Shown: positions 1 to 6,267 of the stretch, one piece after another | How positions within the stretch are numbered: the first letter of the stretch is position 1 | Layout of the letters: the number at the start of each line of letters is the position of its first letter | NCBI GenBank assembly: GCA_910588955.1 | Contig: CAJURQ010000042.1 | Coordinates: forward strand, 1-25,627 | Direction: 5' to 3' | Source of the DNA: an uncultured Lachnospiraceae bacterium | GTDB taxonomy: Bacteria > Bacillota > Clostridia > Lachnospirales > Lachnospiraceae | DNA length: 25,627 bases | Program-made: the position numbers and the translations under genes | The notes under the pieces: model-generated | The model's input: the letters and a program-made list of their open reading frames with translations, nothing else | Databases searched by the model: none | What the model was told of the DNA's origin: nothing

Positions 1-693
1 TTATACTGTCGAAAATAAAATGCTTTTTCCGTCTACTACAAAGTGCCGCGTTACATTCAGATCGTCCGTAAACCATTCATCATTGACAGCAAGAAAACGG
101 AAAAATGTGGACTTTCCTGCACCCTGACCACCCACAAGGCAGACCATAATCTCAAACTTGCAGCCCGGCTCATAAATCCGGCGGACTGCCGCCAGCATCA
201 AAAGACGCATGATTTCTCTTGTATATTCGTTGTCATCCGCACCAAGAAAACGCGGGAGCAGACCTGCAATCCTGCTTTTCCCATCCCACTGCAGATTTTC
301 AAGAAATTCCTTAATAGGGTGATAACTTCTCTCACTGGTTGCAATACTGACAGCTTTGTTAATCGCTTTATCATTGGAAATACCATAATGTGTTTCTATG
401 TATCGCTGAATCTGGTACATATCCACATCGGTGACACAGCTTCCGTTCCGTTTCCACAATAACTGTTTTACAATATCAGTTTTGTTTGTCAGCTCATTTT
501 TGCATATGGCGTCTTTCAGAACCGGATCTCTGTATAAAATAGTCATGCAGTTTTCAATGGAGGATTTCACATTCCCCTTCTGTGTTCTTGCAAGCGATTC
601 CAAAACGTCCTCTACGGTACTCATTTCCGTATCAAGCACTTCCCCGACTGCATTCCATAATTCGTTTTCTGTCTGTGCAGACTGTTCCTGCAA
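1..693 (-). CDS. VapE/VirE-family P-loop ATPase, truncated
   Basis: The N-terminal half resembles virulence-associated E (VapE) proteins, putative replicative helicases of phages and integrative elements. A Walker A motif GGQGAGKST sits at about residues 188-196, followed by the family-typical WFTDDL. The frame ends with TAA at positions 1-3 after 230 codons, whereas family members usually run to about 400 residues, so Walker B and the rest of the ATPase are missing. The last 16 or so residues no longer look like the family, which suggests a frameshift or nonsense change near the left edge. The start is TTG at 693, preceded by GGTGGAGG. It overlaps the primase gene by 62 bases in another frame, which fits translational coupling; a frameshifted primase-VapE fusion is the alternative. 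It is the last gene of the module 1 operon visible here. Confidence 0.75.
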   Translation of the reverse strand: MQEQSAQTENELWNAVGEVLDTEMSTVEDVLESLARTQKGNVKSSIENCMTILYRDPVLKDAICKNELTNKTDIVKQLLWKRNGSCVTDVDMYQIQRYIETHYGISNDKAINKAVSIATSERSYHPIKEFLENLQWDGKSRIAGLLPRFLGADDNEYTREIMRLLMLAAVRRIYEPGCKFEIMVCLVGGQGAGKSTFFRFLAVNDEWFTDDLNVTRHFVVDGKSILFSTV

Positions 694-1279
694 TTTCCTC
701 CACCTTCTTCCTATCCTTCAAAAACAGTTCCTGCTTTTCCGAAACATCTCCCATACACAAAATATCCAGCCAGTAATTGATAAGCGGCTCTGCGTGGAGC
801 ATCTGTGCATAATCCTCTGAAAAAGTAATGTCAGGCGGTTTACCAATGAGAAAACGATTTACATCGTCAATCTCCAAGATACAATTCTTCAATATATCAA
901 TCGTCTGACTGCACCATTTTTCAAATCGTTCCTGAATGCGTGTTATCCTTTCGCGCTCTGTCTTTTCCCTGCGGATGCGCTCTTTCTCCTGCACACTCAA
1001 CTCTGCACTTCCTTTCGCATCAACAGGCAGAGTAAAATCCCCTATCAGCTTTAGTGCTGCATCATACTGTGACAACCCAAACATACGGGAAACATAATCA
1101 ATCGCATCTCCACCCACACCACAGGCAAAACAATGATAATTTTTATCAATCTTCATACTTGGGTGCTTATCATCATGGAACGGACAACAGGCTAAGCCAT
1201 TCCTTTTAACCTGCAAACCATAGTATTCTGCCGCCTGCCTTGCCGTCAGATGTTCTTTTACCTCTAAAAAAATATTCAA
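632..1279 (-). CDS. CHC2 zinc-finger primase-like protein
   Basis: This is a DnaG-type zinc-binding domain protein of 215 residues. The pattern C-C-P-F-H-D-D-K-H-P-S followed by H-C-F-A-C-G-V-G-G-D-A at about residues 31-58 is the CHC2 zinc ribbon that recognises template in primer synthesis. No TOPRIM catalytic domain is present, so it probably works with the downstream VapE-like protein as a split primase-helicase for element replication. The middle is helical and charged. The start is TTG at 1279, with AAGGAGGG lying about 12 bases upstream, a rather long spacing. The gene follows the ribbon-helix-helix gene after about 110 bases and is probably in the same transcript from the xis promoter. 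Family is clear; the role in replication is inferred from context. Confidence 0.85.
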   Translation of the reverse strand: MNIFLEVKEHLTARQAAEYYGLQVKRNGLACCPFHDDKHPSMKIDKNYHCFACGVGGDAIDYVSRMFGLSQYDAALKLIGDFTLPVDAKGSAELSVQEKERIRREKTERERITRIQERFEKWCSQTIDILKNCILEIDDVNRFLIGKPPDITFSEDYAQMLHAEPLINYWLDILCMGDVSEKQELFLKDRKKVEEIAGTVCTDRKRIMECSRGSA

Positions 1280-1369
1280 TTTTACAGCTTTCCCTCCTTT
1301 TCAGCCGGAAAAGCCTCTGCTATAATAAATCTGCAAAATATATATAAAGAGGCTTGTCCTTTTTGCACT

Positions 1370-1399
1370 CAGATTAAGCTGCGTCAACAGCCTAATCTG
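1370..1399 (-). other. Hairpin at the end of the ribbon-helix-helix gene
   Basis: An inverted repeat with 12-base arms (1370-1381 and 1388-1399) and a 6-base loop overlaps the stop codon of the upstream gene. On the minus-strand RNA the single non-Watson-Crick pair is G-U; on the plus strand it would be A-C, so the hairpin fits RNA of the coding direction. No T-run follows, so it is more likely an RNA-stability or partial-attenuation element than an intrinsic terminator. The remaining 1280-1369 stretch shows only AT-rich sequence. Confidence 0.5.
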
Positions 1400-1727
1400 T
1401 TTCTGGAATGCTCCTGTTACCAGCAGGGGCATTTCTATTCTGTCTGATTTCCAACAACTGCTTTATCAGTTCCAGCAACAATTCTTCATCTTCTGTATTT
1501 CCATTTTTCAGATGCTCCAATATCTGCTCCAAAACCTTTGCAACCCTGTTAGACATATAATTTCCGGTATTTACCGCCACTTCCTGTCCTAATATGGCTT
1601 TGCGGTAATAATCTCCTTTGGGAAGTCCTGATAATATAATCCTCGCTTCCACTTGTACTTTTTCCTCATCACTCAGCCAAAATGCGATTGTATTTCGCCG
1701 AAACCTTGCTTCACGCTTACACGCCAC
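1392..1727 (-). CDS. Ribbon-helix-helix / MobC-like protein (module 1)
   Basis: A short basic DNA-binding protein. The N-terminal segment R-R-N-T-I-A-F-W-L-S-D-E-E-K, then L-S-G-L-P-K-G-D-Y, matches the strand plus helix pattern of MobC/ribbon-helix-helix proteins common beside integrases of Firmicute elements. The C-terminal half is helical and leucine-rich, probably an oligomerisation region. A GTG start at 1727 is chosen because GAGAGGGGTGAGG lies just upstream; TTG at 1766 or GTG at 1736 are possible. It overlaps the end of the integrase gene by 11 bases, the same arrangement as in module 2 (9351-9788). It may assist strand processing or repress the operon; no relaxase gene is in the window, so mobilisation is inference. 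Confidence 0.65.
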   Translation of the reverse strand: MACKREARFRRNTIAFWLSDEEKVQVEARIILSGLPKGDYYRKAILGQEVAVNTGNYMSNRVAKVLEQILEHLKNGNTEDEELLLELIKQLLEIRQNRNAPAGNRSIPETD

Positions 1728-2796
1728 TTTCCTCACCCCTCTCCACTTTTCCAAGCCTGTCCGCAATTTTTATCTGTGCGTCCATAGACTGGTGACAGTA
1801 GGTTTCAATCGTAGTTGTAACTTTTCCATGCCCTAATCTTTTTGCAATCTCAACAGGGCTGAATCCCATCTGTACGAGCATACTCGCATGGCTGTGTCTG
1901 GTACAATGGACAGTGATCTTTTTTACTCCAGACAGCTTAATCCCCTTCTCCATTTCATGCTCAAAGAAGCTCTTTGTCCGTCCTGCAAAAAGACGTGTTC
2001 CTGCCCTTGCCCGATAGAGTGTTGAAATATACTCTTTGATTACCTCCTGCAATTCCTTATGTATCGTAATTACCCTTATGGAGCTTTCTGTTTTCGGTGC
2101 GGTTATCAAATCCTCTCCGTCAATCCTCGCAAGGGATTCATCAACGGTAATCGTGCCTTCCTCAAAATTTATGTCCTTTACCTGAAGGGCAAGTAATTCT
2201 CCCAGACGCATTCCTGTCCAGAATAAAATCTGAAATGCAACCCACGAATCCTGTTTATCCATAATTGCATCCGAAAACTTCTGAAATTCCTCCAACGTCC
2301 AGTATGGTCTTTCATCCGCCCTGCTCTTTCCCATGCTTCCTGCTTTCCGGCATGGATTGGAGCGCAAATCATAAAAATTAACTGCATAATTCAGAATTGC
2401 GCTGAGCTGGTTATGTATGGTTTTCAGATAAGTTGGCTTGAAGCCTTTTTCCATCATTTCACCCTGCCATTTCCTTATCATAGGTGCAGTGATTTCATTG
2501 ATTGGTGTCTTGCCAAAGTAAGGCAGGACTTTATCATTCATCACATACTCTTTCTGTTTCATGGTCGTTTTCCGCAGGCGCTTTTCCATATCCGCTTTGT
2601 AAATTTCCCAAAAATCAGCCAGCGTCATTGTTGGGTCAGAAGATTGCTGCAATAAGAAATGCGCATACCATTCTTCCGCTTCTTTCTTTGTTTTAAACCC
2701 TCTTTTCTGCGACTTCTTTTTCGCTCCTGTCCAATCCGTCCAGCGGTATTGTATCCGCCAAGTGCCGTTTGGGTCTTTCTTTGCATTACAGCTCAT
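1717..2796 (-). CDS. int: Tyrosine integrase, Tn916 type (module 1)
   Basis: Site-specific tyrosine recombinase of 359 residues that should integrate and excise the element. Order of domains: N-terminal arm-binding AP2-like domain (about 1-50), SAM-like core-binding domain (about 55-150), catalytic domain (about 165-345). The catalytic set is visible: R197 in TGMRLGE, K235, H297 and R300 in HCTRHSH, H323 in LGHGK, and nucleophile Y333 in IETY. The ATG at 2796 is chosen because AAGGAGG lies 7 bases upstream and because it overlaps the xis stop by four bases (ATGA), a typical coupled junction; a TTG 30 bases upstream is less likely. It is roughly half identical to the integrase at 9772-10869 by eye. 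Confidence 0.95.
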   Translation of the reverse strand: MSCNAKKDPNGTWRIQYRWTDWTGAKKKSQKRGFKTKKEAEEWYAHFLLQQSSDPTMTLADFWEIYKADMEKRLRKTTMKQKEYVMNDKVLPYFGKTPINEITAPMIRKWQGEMMEKGFKPTYLKTIHNQLSAILNYAVNFYDLRSNPCRKAGSMGKSRADERPYWTLEEFQKFSDAIMDKQDSWVAFQILFWTGMRLGELLALQVKDINFEEGTITVDESLARIDGEDLITAPKTESSIRVITIHKELQEVIKEYISTLYRARAGTRLFAGRTKSFFEHEMEKGIKLSGVKKITVHCTRHSHASMLVQMGFSPVEIAKRLGHGKVTTTIETYCHQSMDAQIKIADRLGKVERGEESGV

Positions 2797-2987
2797 ACAA
2801 CCGCCTCCTTTGCTGCCCCATACCATTTTTCTTTGAAATAGGCTACGGGGATTTTCCCTGCGATTGTGAGAAAGCCTTTGGAAGATAATTCGCTGTTCAT
2901 TTCCCGCAGAATCTTGTAAGACTTTCCCATGCTGATGCCGAGCATCGCCGCAATATCTGCGGCATTGTAATAAAGTTTTTCGTTCAT
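2793..2987 (-). CDS. xis: Excisionase-like HTH protein (module 1)
   Basis: A 64-residue DNA-binding protein beginning Y-Y-N-A-A-D-I-A-A-M-L-G-I-S, then K-S-Y-K-I-L-R-E-M-N, a MerR/excisionase-like helix-turn-helix with a short C-terminal wing (G-K-I-P-V-A-Y-F). Such proteins bend attachment-site DNA to direct excision and often regulate the adjoining genes. The ATG start has AGGAGG 7 bases upstream. It is the first gene of the module 1 operon and is coupled to the integrase by a four-base overlap. A close paralogue with the same pattern is at 10933-11118. The excisionase role is inferred from size, fold and position. Confidence 0.8.
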   Translation of the reverse strand: MNEKLYYNAADIAAMLGISMGKSYKILREMNSELSSKGFLTIAGKIPVAYFKEKWYGAAKEAVV

Positions 2988-3023
2988 TTCATTTCCTCCT
3001 GTTATACCATTTGATTTCTATGT

Positions 3024-3118
3024 GTATCATTTTGATACGTTTATATATTAGCGTATCTTTTGATGCGTGTCAATAGTTTTTTTTAATATCTCTTTATTTA
3101 TTCCGTATCTTATGATAT
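3024..3118. promoter_or_regulatory. Three operator-like inverted repeats between xis and XRE gene
   Basis: Three related sites: GTATC-5 bases-GATAC at 3024-3038 (perfect arms), GTATC-4-GATGC at 3053-3066, and GTATC-4-GATAT at 3105-3118. The first lies just downstream of the minus-strand -10, the second inside its spacer, the third close to the start region of the plus-strand regulator transcript. This layout is typical of a Cro/CI-type regulator controlling both divergent units. Binding is inferred. Confidence 0.6.
3045..3073 (-). promoter_or_regulatory. Promoter of the xis-int operon
   Basis: On the minus strand, a consensus -35 TTGACA (3073-3068) is followed after exactly 17 bases by TAATAT (3050-3045), about 60 bases upstream of the xis start. 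The spacer contains one of the GTATC..GATAC-type repeats, so the divergent XRE regulator probably represses this promoter. Not tested by transcript data. Confidence 0.7.
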
Positions 3119-3185
3119 GATTAAGTTGCATTTGATATTTGCTTGTATTGATGAAAAATTCCATAACACAGGGGGCGTAATAATT

Positions 3186-3731
3186 ATGACAGTTGGCGAA
3201 AATATTCGACGCATACGTCAAGAACGAGGTCTGACATTAAAGCAATTAGGAGAAATGGTTGGCGTCAGCGAAGCCTACATTAGAGCATATGAGAGCGGGC
3301 GCAGAAACCCCAAATTAAAATCATTAGAAGCTTTAGCACAGGCGCTCGCTGTCAACGTAGAAGTATTAACCAACTCTGATTTTGACGGCATCAAAGCTAT
3401 GCACAGGCTTTTTCAAGTGTTCCGCCAGTATGACGGGCATTTGTTTGAATATCAGGATCAGGACGGCAATGATATGGTTGCTGTCAGTTTTGGCACACTT
3501 ACTTTAATGCGCTCATGGTGTGATCGCTACGAAGAATATATGGAAGAAGTGGAAAAATGTAATTCTATTAAGGATGTGAAGAAACGCGGGGAAGCACTAT
3601 TAAAGGCTGAAGCAGATTTCAATTTGTGGATGGATATTTATCCGGAATCGGAACCTTTTGATTTGAATTTAAAGATACAGAAGGCGCATGATGTGGCTAT
3701 GGATGAGATTGGACTAAACGTAAAAGATTAA
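3186..3731 (+). CDS. XRE-family transcriptional regulator
   Basis: A 182-residue regulator with an N-terminal XRE helix-turn-helix at about residues 3-60 (E-N-I-R-R-I-R-Q-E-R-G-L-T-L-K-Q-L-G, then V-S-E-A-Y-I-R-A-Y-E-S-G-R-R-N-P). The C-terminal two thirds are acidic and helical and resemble no domain I can name. The ATG at 3186 is chosen so the protein begins at the helix-turn-helix; a purine stretch (GGGGG) lies about 10 bases upstream, and the upstream in-frame ATG at 3117 lies too close to the operator-like site. It is divergent from xis-int and probably represses that operon and itself through the GTATC..GATAC sites. Confidence 0.88.
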   Translation: MTVGENIRRIRQERGLTLKQLGEMVGVSEAYIRAYESGRRNPKLKSLEALAQALAVNVEVLTNSDFDGIKAMHRLFQVFRQYDGHLFEYQDQDGNDMVAVSFGTLTLMRSWCDRYEEYMEEVEKCNSIKDVKKRGEALLKAEADFNLWMDIYPESEPFDLNLKIQKAHDVAMDEIGLNVKD

Positions 3732-3753
3732 TATTATTAAAATAATTGTACTA

Positions 3754-3782
3754 TTGACATAAATTGACAAAAAAACTATTAT
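3754..3782 (+). promoter_or_regulatory. Consensus promoter of the small hydrophobic unit
   Basis: TTGACA at 3754-3759, 17 bases, then TATTAT at 3777-3782. A second TTGACA at 3764-3769 lies inside the spacer. It starts just after the XRE stop and points to the small ORF at 3935-4111, with a terminator at 4133-4157, giving an expected transcript of roughly 370 bases. Confidence 0.6.
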
Positions 3783-3802
3783 TATAAGTGAGATACGTAC
3801 TC

Positions 3803-3824
3803 CATATGAAACAGGATTCATATG
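3803..3824 (+). other. 5' leader hairpin with CATATGAA arms
   Basis: Perfect 8-base inverted repeat, CATATGAA at 3803-3810 and TTCATATG at 3817-3824, with a 6-base loop, about 15-35 bases after the predicted transcription start. It could stabilise the 5' end of the small mRNA or be a protein-binding site. Confidence 0.5.
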
Positions 3825-3934
3825 TGATTGCAAATGACTTTGTATGCACTACAACTTAGCCATCGAATCTAAACACCTAGTGTTATTTGATTTTACATAG
3901 CATTATTTATTTTGCTAGGTTAATACAAAGGGAG

Positions 3935-4111
3935 GTGTTTGCAATCGATTTTTATAGGCTACTAAGGGATTTTTGTCTGTTTATTCTTGGTATATATGGA
4001 GCAGACATATTTAAAAAATTGCGTATCTTGGTAAAAAAGCCCAAAGTACAAGATTTTATATTCTTTGTGGTATCATATTGGATGATACATACGCTTTTTT
4101 CCTACCTCTAA
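3935..4111 (+). CDS. Small hydrophobic protein, possible type I toxin
   Basis: An open frame for about 55-58 residues with two hydrophobic stretches (L-C-type segment F-C-L-F-I-L-G-I-Y-G, and F-I-F-F-V-V-S-Y-W-M-I) separated by the basic segment K-K-L-R-I-L-V-K-K-P-K. The start is uncertain: AAAGGGAGG ends at 3935, so GTG at 3935 overlaps the ribosome binding site, while the codon at the ideal distance is ATC (3944-3946). A changed ATG to ATC start, or a rare ATC start, would explain this. The frame is open back to TTG at 3887. It has its own promoter, a 5' hairpin and a terminator, as in type I toxin units, but I see no antisense RNA and recognise no family. Confidence 0.45.
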   Translation: MFAIDFYRLLRDFCLFILGIYGADIFKKLRILVKKPKVQDFIFFVVSYWMIHTLFSYL

Positions 4112-4132
4112 GAGAATAGACAAACCCGGCAA

Positions 4133-4157
4133 CCTCAACATTTCTGTTGAGGTTTTT
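4133..4157 (+). terminator. Intrinsic terminator of the small hydrophobic unit
   Basis: Stem CCTCAACA (4133-4140) with TGTTGAGG (4145-4152), loop of four, followed by five T (4153-4157). Ends the transcript from the promoter at 3754. Confidence 0.85.
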
Positions 4158-4166
4158 GCTATAAAA

Positions 4167-4256
4167 GATACTGTATCAATACATGGTATCAAAATATTAT
4201 AAAACAAACCTATAATTTTTTATAAATAAAAATTTTGTACCCAAATCGTACCCACC
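4167..4256. other. Candidate integrase-arm repeats
   Basis: GATAC-T-GTATC at 4167-4177 and another GTATC at 4186-4190 are the same half-sites as near the xis promoter but in the opposite arrangement. Further on, GTACCC occurs twice about ten bases apart (about 4240-4256). Together with the repeats at 4430-4467 this could be an attachment-site region for integrase 1. No core crossover could be identified, so this is tentative. Confidence 0.25.
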
Positions 4257-4263
4257 GCCACAT

Positions 4264-4305
4264 AAAAAATCCCTACAAAGCCCACAACTACAAGCTTTGT
4301 AGGAA
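4264..4305 (-). terminator. Intrinsic terminator of the MNT-HEPN operon
   Basis: On the minus strand, stem CCTACAAAGC/GCTTTGTAGG (arms 4294-4303 and 4272-4281) with a 12-base loop, followed by a run of six T (4269-4264). It lies about 170 bases after the HEPN stop and converges with the terminator at 4133-4157. Confidence 0.8.
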
Positions 4306-4429
4306 TTTACCCTCTCACTCGAACTCGTCTCATATGACTGTCTTTTTCTTATAAATTCAGTCTTTTTCCGCCTCATTTATCTCTAAAATCTACTGATATA
4401 CGCAGTTTCTATATCGTTTCTACTGCTTT

Positions 4430-4467
4430 TAGAACCAGCATAGAACCAAGCAGGTATAATAGAACCA
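4430..4467. repeat. Three direct repeats of TAGAACCA
   Basis: TAGAACCA occurs at 4430-4437, 4441-4448 and 4460-4467, between the HEPN stop and its terminator. Short spaced direct repeats of this kind can be integrase arm-type or plasmid iteron sites; nothing more specific is visible. The remainder of 4306-4429 shows no gene. Confidence 0.5.
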
Positions 4468-4474
4468 GAATATT

Positions 4475-4912
4475 TTATGAATCATTCCCATCAGCTAAAC
4501 TTATTTGTTCTTCGCAATACTTTTCAACAAGTTTTATAAATTCGCCAGCCACCATTACTTGACGCTCAGACTCTTCCTTGCTGGCAATATAAAAATCATC
4601 ATAATCACTTGCATGACGGATTTCTTCCGCTTCGCCAATTCTTCTTCCAATATCTCTTGAGAAAATCTCCGATTTCACATAATTCTTATTAAAATTTCCA
4701 ATCGCATCTTTGTGACGTTTATATGCATTTCCGTTTAAGCCATGAACTGCATTTATTGCATGGAAAATCGCATAATAGGAACGGTTATTTGCACTTTTGT
4801 ACTCCCCCGCTTCCAATAATATTTTTGCCGATTTTAAATTATCCTTTGCCGTTTGAATTCGATATAAACATAAGTCTTTTCGCGTTCCTATATCATCTTT
4901 AGGCTGCTCCAT
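4475..4912 (-). CDS. HEPN-domain toxin of an MNT/HEPN pair
   Basis: A 145-residue helical protein with the HEPN ribonuclease motif: R44-S-Y-Y-A-I-F-H51, an RX4-6H signature preceded by two Asn, and the typical upstream A-K-D-N-L-K-S-A-K-I-L-L helix. Proteins of this family cut RNA (often tRNA) and are kept inactive by a cognate minimal nucleotidyltransferase that AMPylates them. The ATG at 4912 is chosen because AAGGAG lies upstream and because it overlaps the end of the MNT gene by 14 bases, giving coupled translation. The order here is MNT then HEPN. Pairing and family are clear; the actual target is unknown. Confidence 0.88.
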   Translation of the reverse strand: MEQPKDDIGTRKDLCLYRIQTAKDNLKSAKILLEAGEYKSANNRSYYAIFHAINAVHGLNGNAYKRHKDAIGNFNKNYVKSEIFSRDIGRRIGEAEEIRHASDYDDFYIASKEESERQVMVAGEFIKLVEKYCEEQISLADGNDS

Positions 4913-5240
4913 ATAAAACCACTCCTTCTTTAGCGATATTTGCATAGAACGGATAATTTATAACCCATTTATTAAAATGCGCTTCGCTCTTAGCAATCGG
5001 CTTTATATCAAGGTCATTATCCAAGTTAAAATCATAAGTCATATAAGAAAGCTTTTGGCTGTATGCCTTTAAATCCAGATCCGATAGATCAAGCAATATC
5101 ATTATATCCACATCTGATTCAGCCTTGAAATCCCCTCTGGCATAAGAACCATACAAAATCACTTTTCGCAGATGAGAACTATATATTTTTTTTATCTCCC
5201 GAACATACTGTTCCATCAGACTTTGCATTGTTTGTGGCAT
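4899..5240 (-). CDS. MNT-type nucleotidyltransferase antitoxin
   Basis: A 113-residue minimal nucleotidyltransferase (MNT/MntA-like). The catalytic pattern G31-S32 followed by D43-V-D45 is present (L-Y-G-S-Y-A-R-G-D-F, then S-D-V-D-I-M-I-L-L). In characterised pairs this enzyme transfers AMP residues to a tyrosine near the HEPN active site and so neutralises the toxin. The start ATG at 5240 has GAGAGGAG upstream; an out-of-frame ATG at 5246 region is ignored. It is the first gene of a two-gene operon ending at the terminator 4264-4305. Confidence 0.9.
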   Translation of the reverse strand: MPQTMQSLMEQYVREIKKIYSSHLRKVILYGSYARGDFKAESDVDIMILLDLSDLDLKAYSQKLSYMTYDFNLDNDLDIKPIAKSEAHFNKWVINYPFYANIAKEGVVLYGAA

Positions 5241-5265
5241 ACGCCATAACTCCTCTCCAAGTATT

Positions 5266-5279
5266 CAACTACATAGTTG
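5266..5279. promoter_or_regulatory. Palindrome upstream of the MNT gene
   Basis: Inverted repeat CAACTA-CA-TAGTTG, 26 bases upstream of the MNT start and next to an AT-rich TATTAT (5287-5282, minus strand) that could be a -10 box. It is a candidate autoregulatory operator of the toxin-antitoxin operon. No good -35 box is seen. The rest of 5280-5352 is featureless. Confidence 0.35.
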
Positions 5280-5352
5280 GCATAATAAATTAAAGGAAAT
5301 CAAATAATAATCTGAGCAAACCCCTTCTCACACCGCGCTATATTTATACGAA

Positions 5353-6264
5353 TCAGCAAGCCAACTTGTTTTTCATAAATTCAAAAATATATTCCACTTC
5401 GTTCAAATCAATAAATTGTTGCGTATAAAGTAAACTTTCAATTTCTATAACTTGAAAACTACAACTTGGTTTCCACAAACATTTATTATCTTGTCCCACT
5501 TTACAATATTCACACTGAGGAATTTGCGTTCCACACATTAAAGATAATTCTTTGGCTCTTCTCATCAAATAGTCACACCAAGTTGCAAGAAACCATTTCC
5601 CTTTTGCGATATATTTTAGGTCATTTTTTGAAATACTATGTAATGATGCAAACTCATCCAAATCATTAATTTTCCCTTCAATTAATCCCCATCTGTATTT
5701 TTTCGCGCCACCTATTACAACGCCTCCATCTAAACCATAATTCATATTAGCCTGATAAGTACTGTCTAGCATTTTTTTCAAAGCTTCAAGTGAAAAATAA
5801 TATAGTTCTGCTGCATAATTTTCAAAATCCTGCTTAAGCCAATCTACAACTTCCTGTGTTATCAGTGAGCCAGGAGCCTTTGTTAATTGTTCAATTATTC
5901 TTTTGATTGTCACATCAGTAATCAAATGGGTCTCATAAGAATAATATTTGAGTACTAATAAATTATCTTTCGTCGGTACAGTATTTAAGTATTGTCTAAC
6001 ATCCCTATCTATTATACCAATAATATAACTCTTTAATCTTATATCATTTTGAATCAAAGACGCAACCTGATCCATTGCATTACATACTTGCTCACATCCT
6101 TCTGAAAAGCCCTCTATTGTTTCAATTGCTTGTACTTCTACCGATATACTCTTCAATGTTGCTATATTATCATAAAATTTTATATCATCTTGACCTTCCA
6201 CCAAAATCACTGGCTGTTTGCACATATATGCTGCTATTACGGTTTCCTCCAAATCATTTTTCAT
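5353..6264 (-). CDS. ariB: DUF4435/TOPRIM nuclease, AriB-like (PARIS)
   Basis: A 303-residue protein with a TOPRIM-type active site: I-L-V-E23-G-Q-D-D27-I-K-F-Y near the N terminus and I-I-G-I-I-D86-R-D88 further on, the DUF4435 arrangement. In PARIS anti-phage systems AriB is a TOPRIM effector released from the AriA ATPase when a phage anti-restriction protein is sensed, and it then cleaves host tRNA. Length, order (after the ATPase, three bases apart) and domain all fit. The C-terminal part has four Cys (251, 254, 262, 268) that could bind a metal. The ATG start has no overlap and follows a purine-rich junction. Other AAA plus DUF4435 systems exist, so the PARIS name is probable, not certain. 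Confidence 0.75.
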   Translation of the reverse strand: MKNDLEETVIAAYMCKQPVILVEGQDDIKFYDNIATLKSISVEVQAIETIEGFSEGCEQVCNAMDQVASLIQNDIRLKSYIIGIIDRDVRQYLNTVPTKDNLLVLKYYSYETHLITDVTIKRIIEQLTKAPGSLITQEVVDWLKQDFENYAAELYYFSLEALKKMLDSTYQANMNYGLDGGVVIGGAKKYRWGLIEGKINDLDEFASLHSISKNDLKYIAKGKWFLATWCDYLMRRAKELSLMCGTQIPQCEYCKVGQDNKCLWKPSCSFQVIEIESLLYTQQFIDLNEVEYIFEFMKNKLAC

Positions 6265-6267
6265 AAT

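Noticed and set aside
4310..4345. GTTCGAGT-like stretch on the minus strand, looking like a tRNA T-loop
   Set aside because: The neighbouring bases cannot form T-stem and acceptor stem; no tRNA or clear tRNA fragment.
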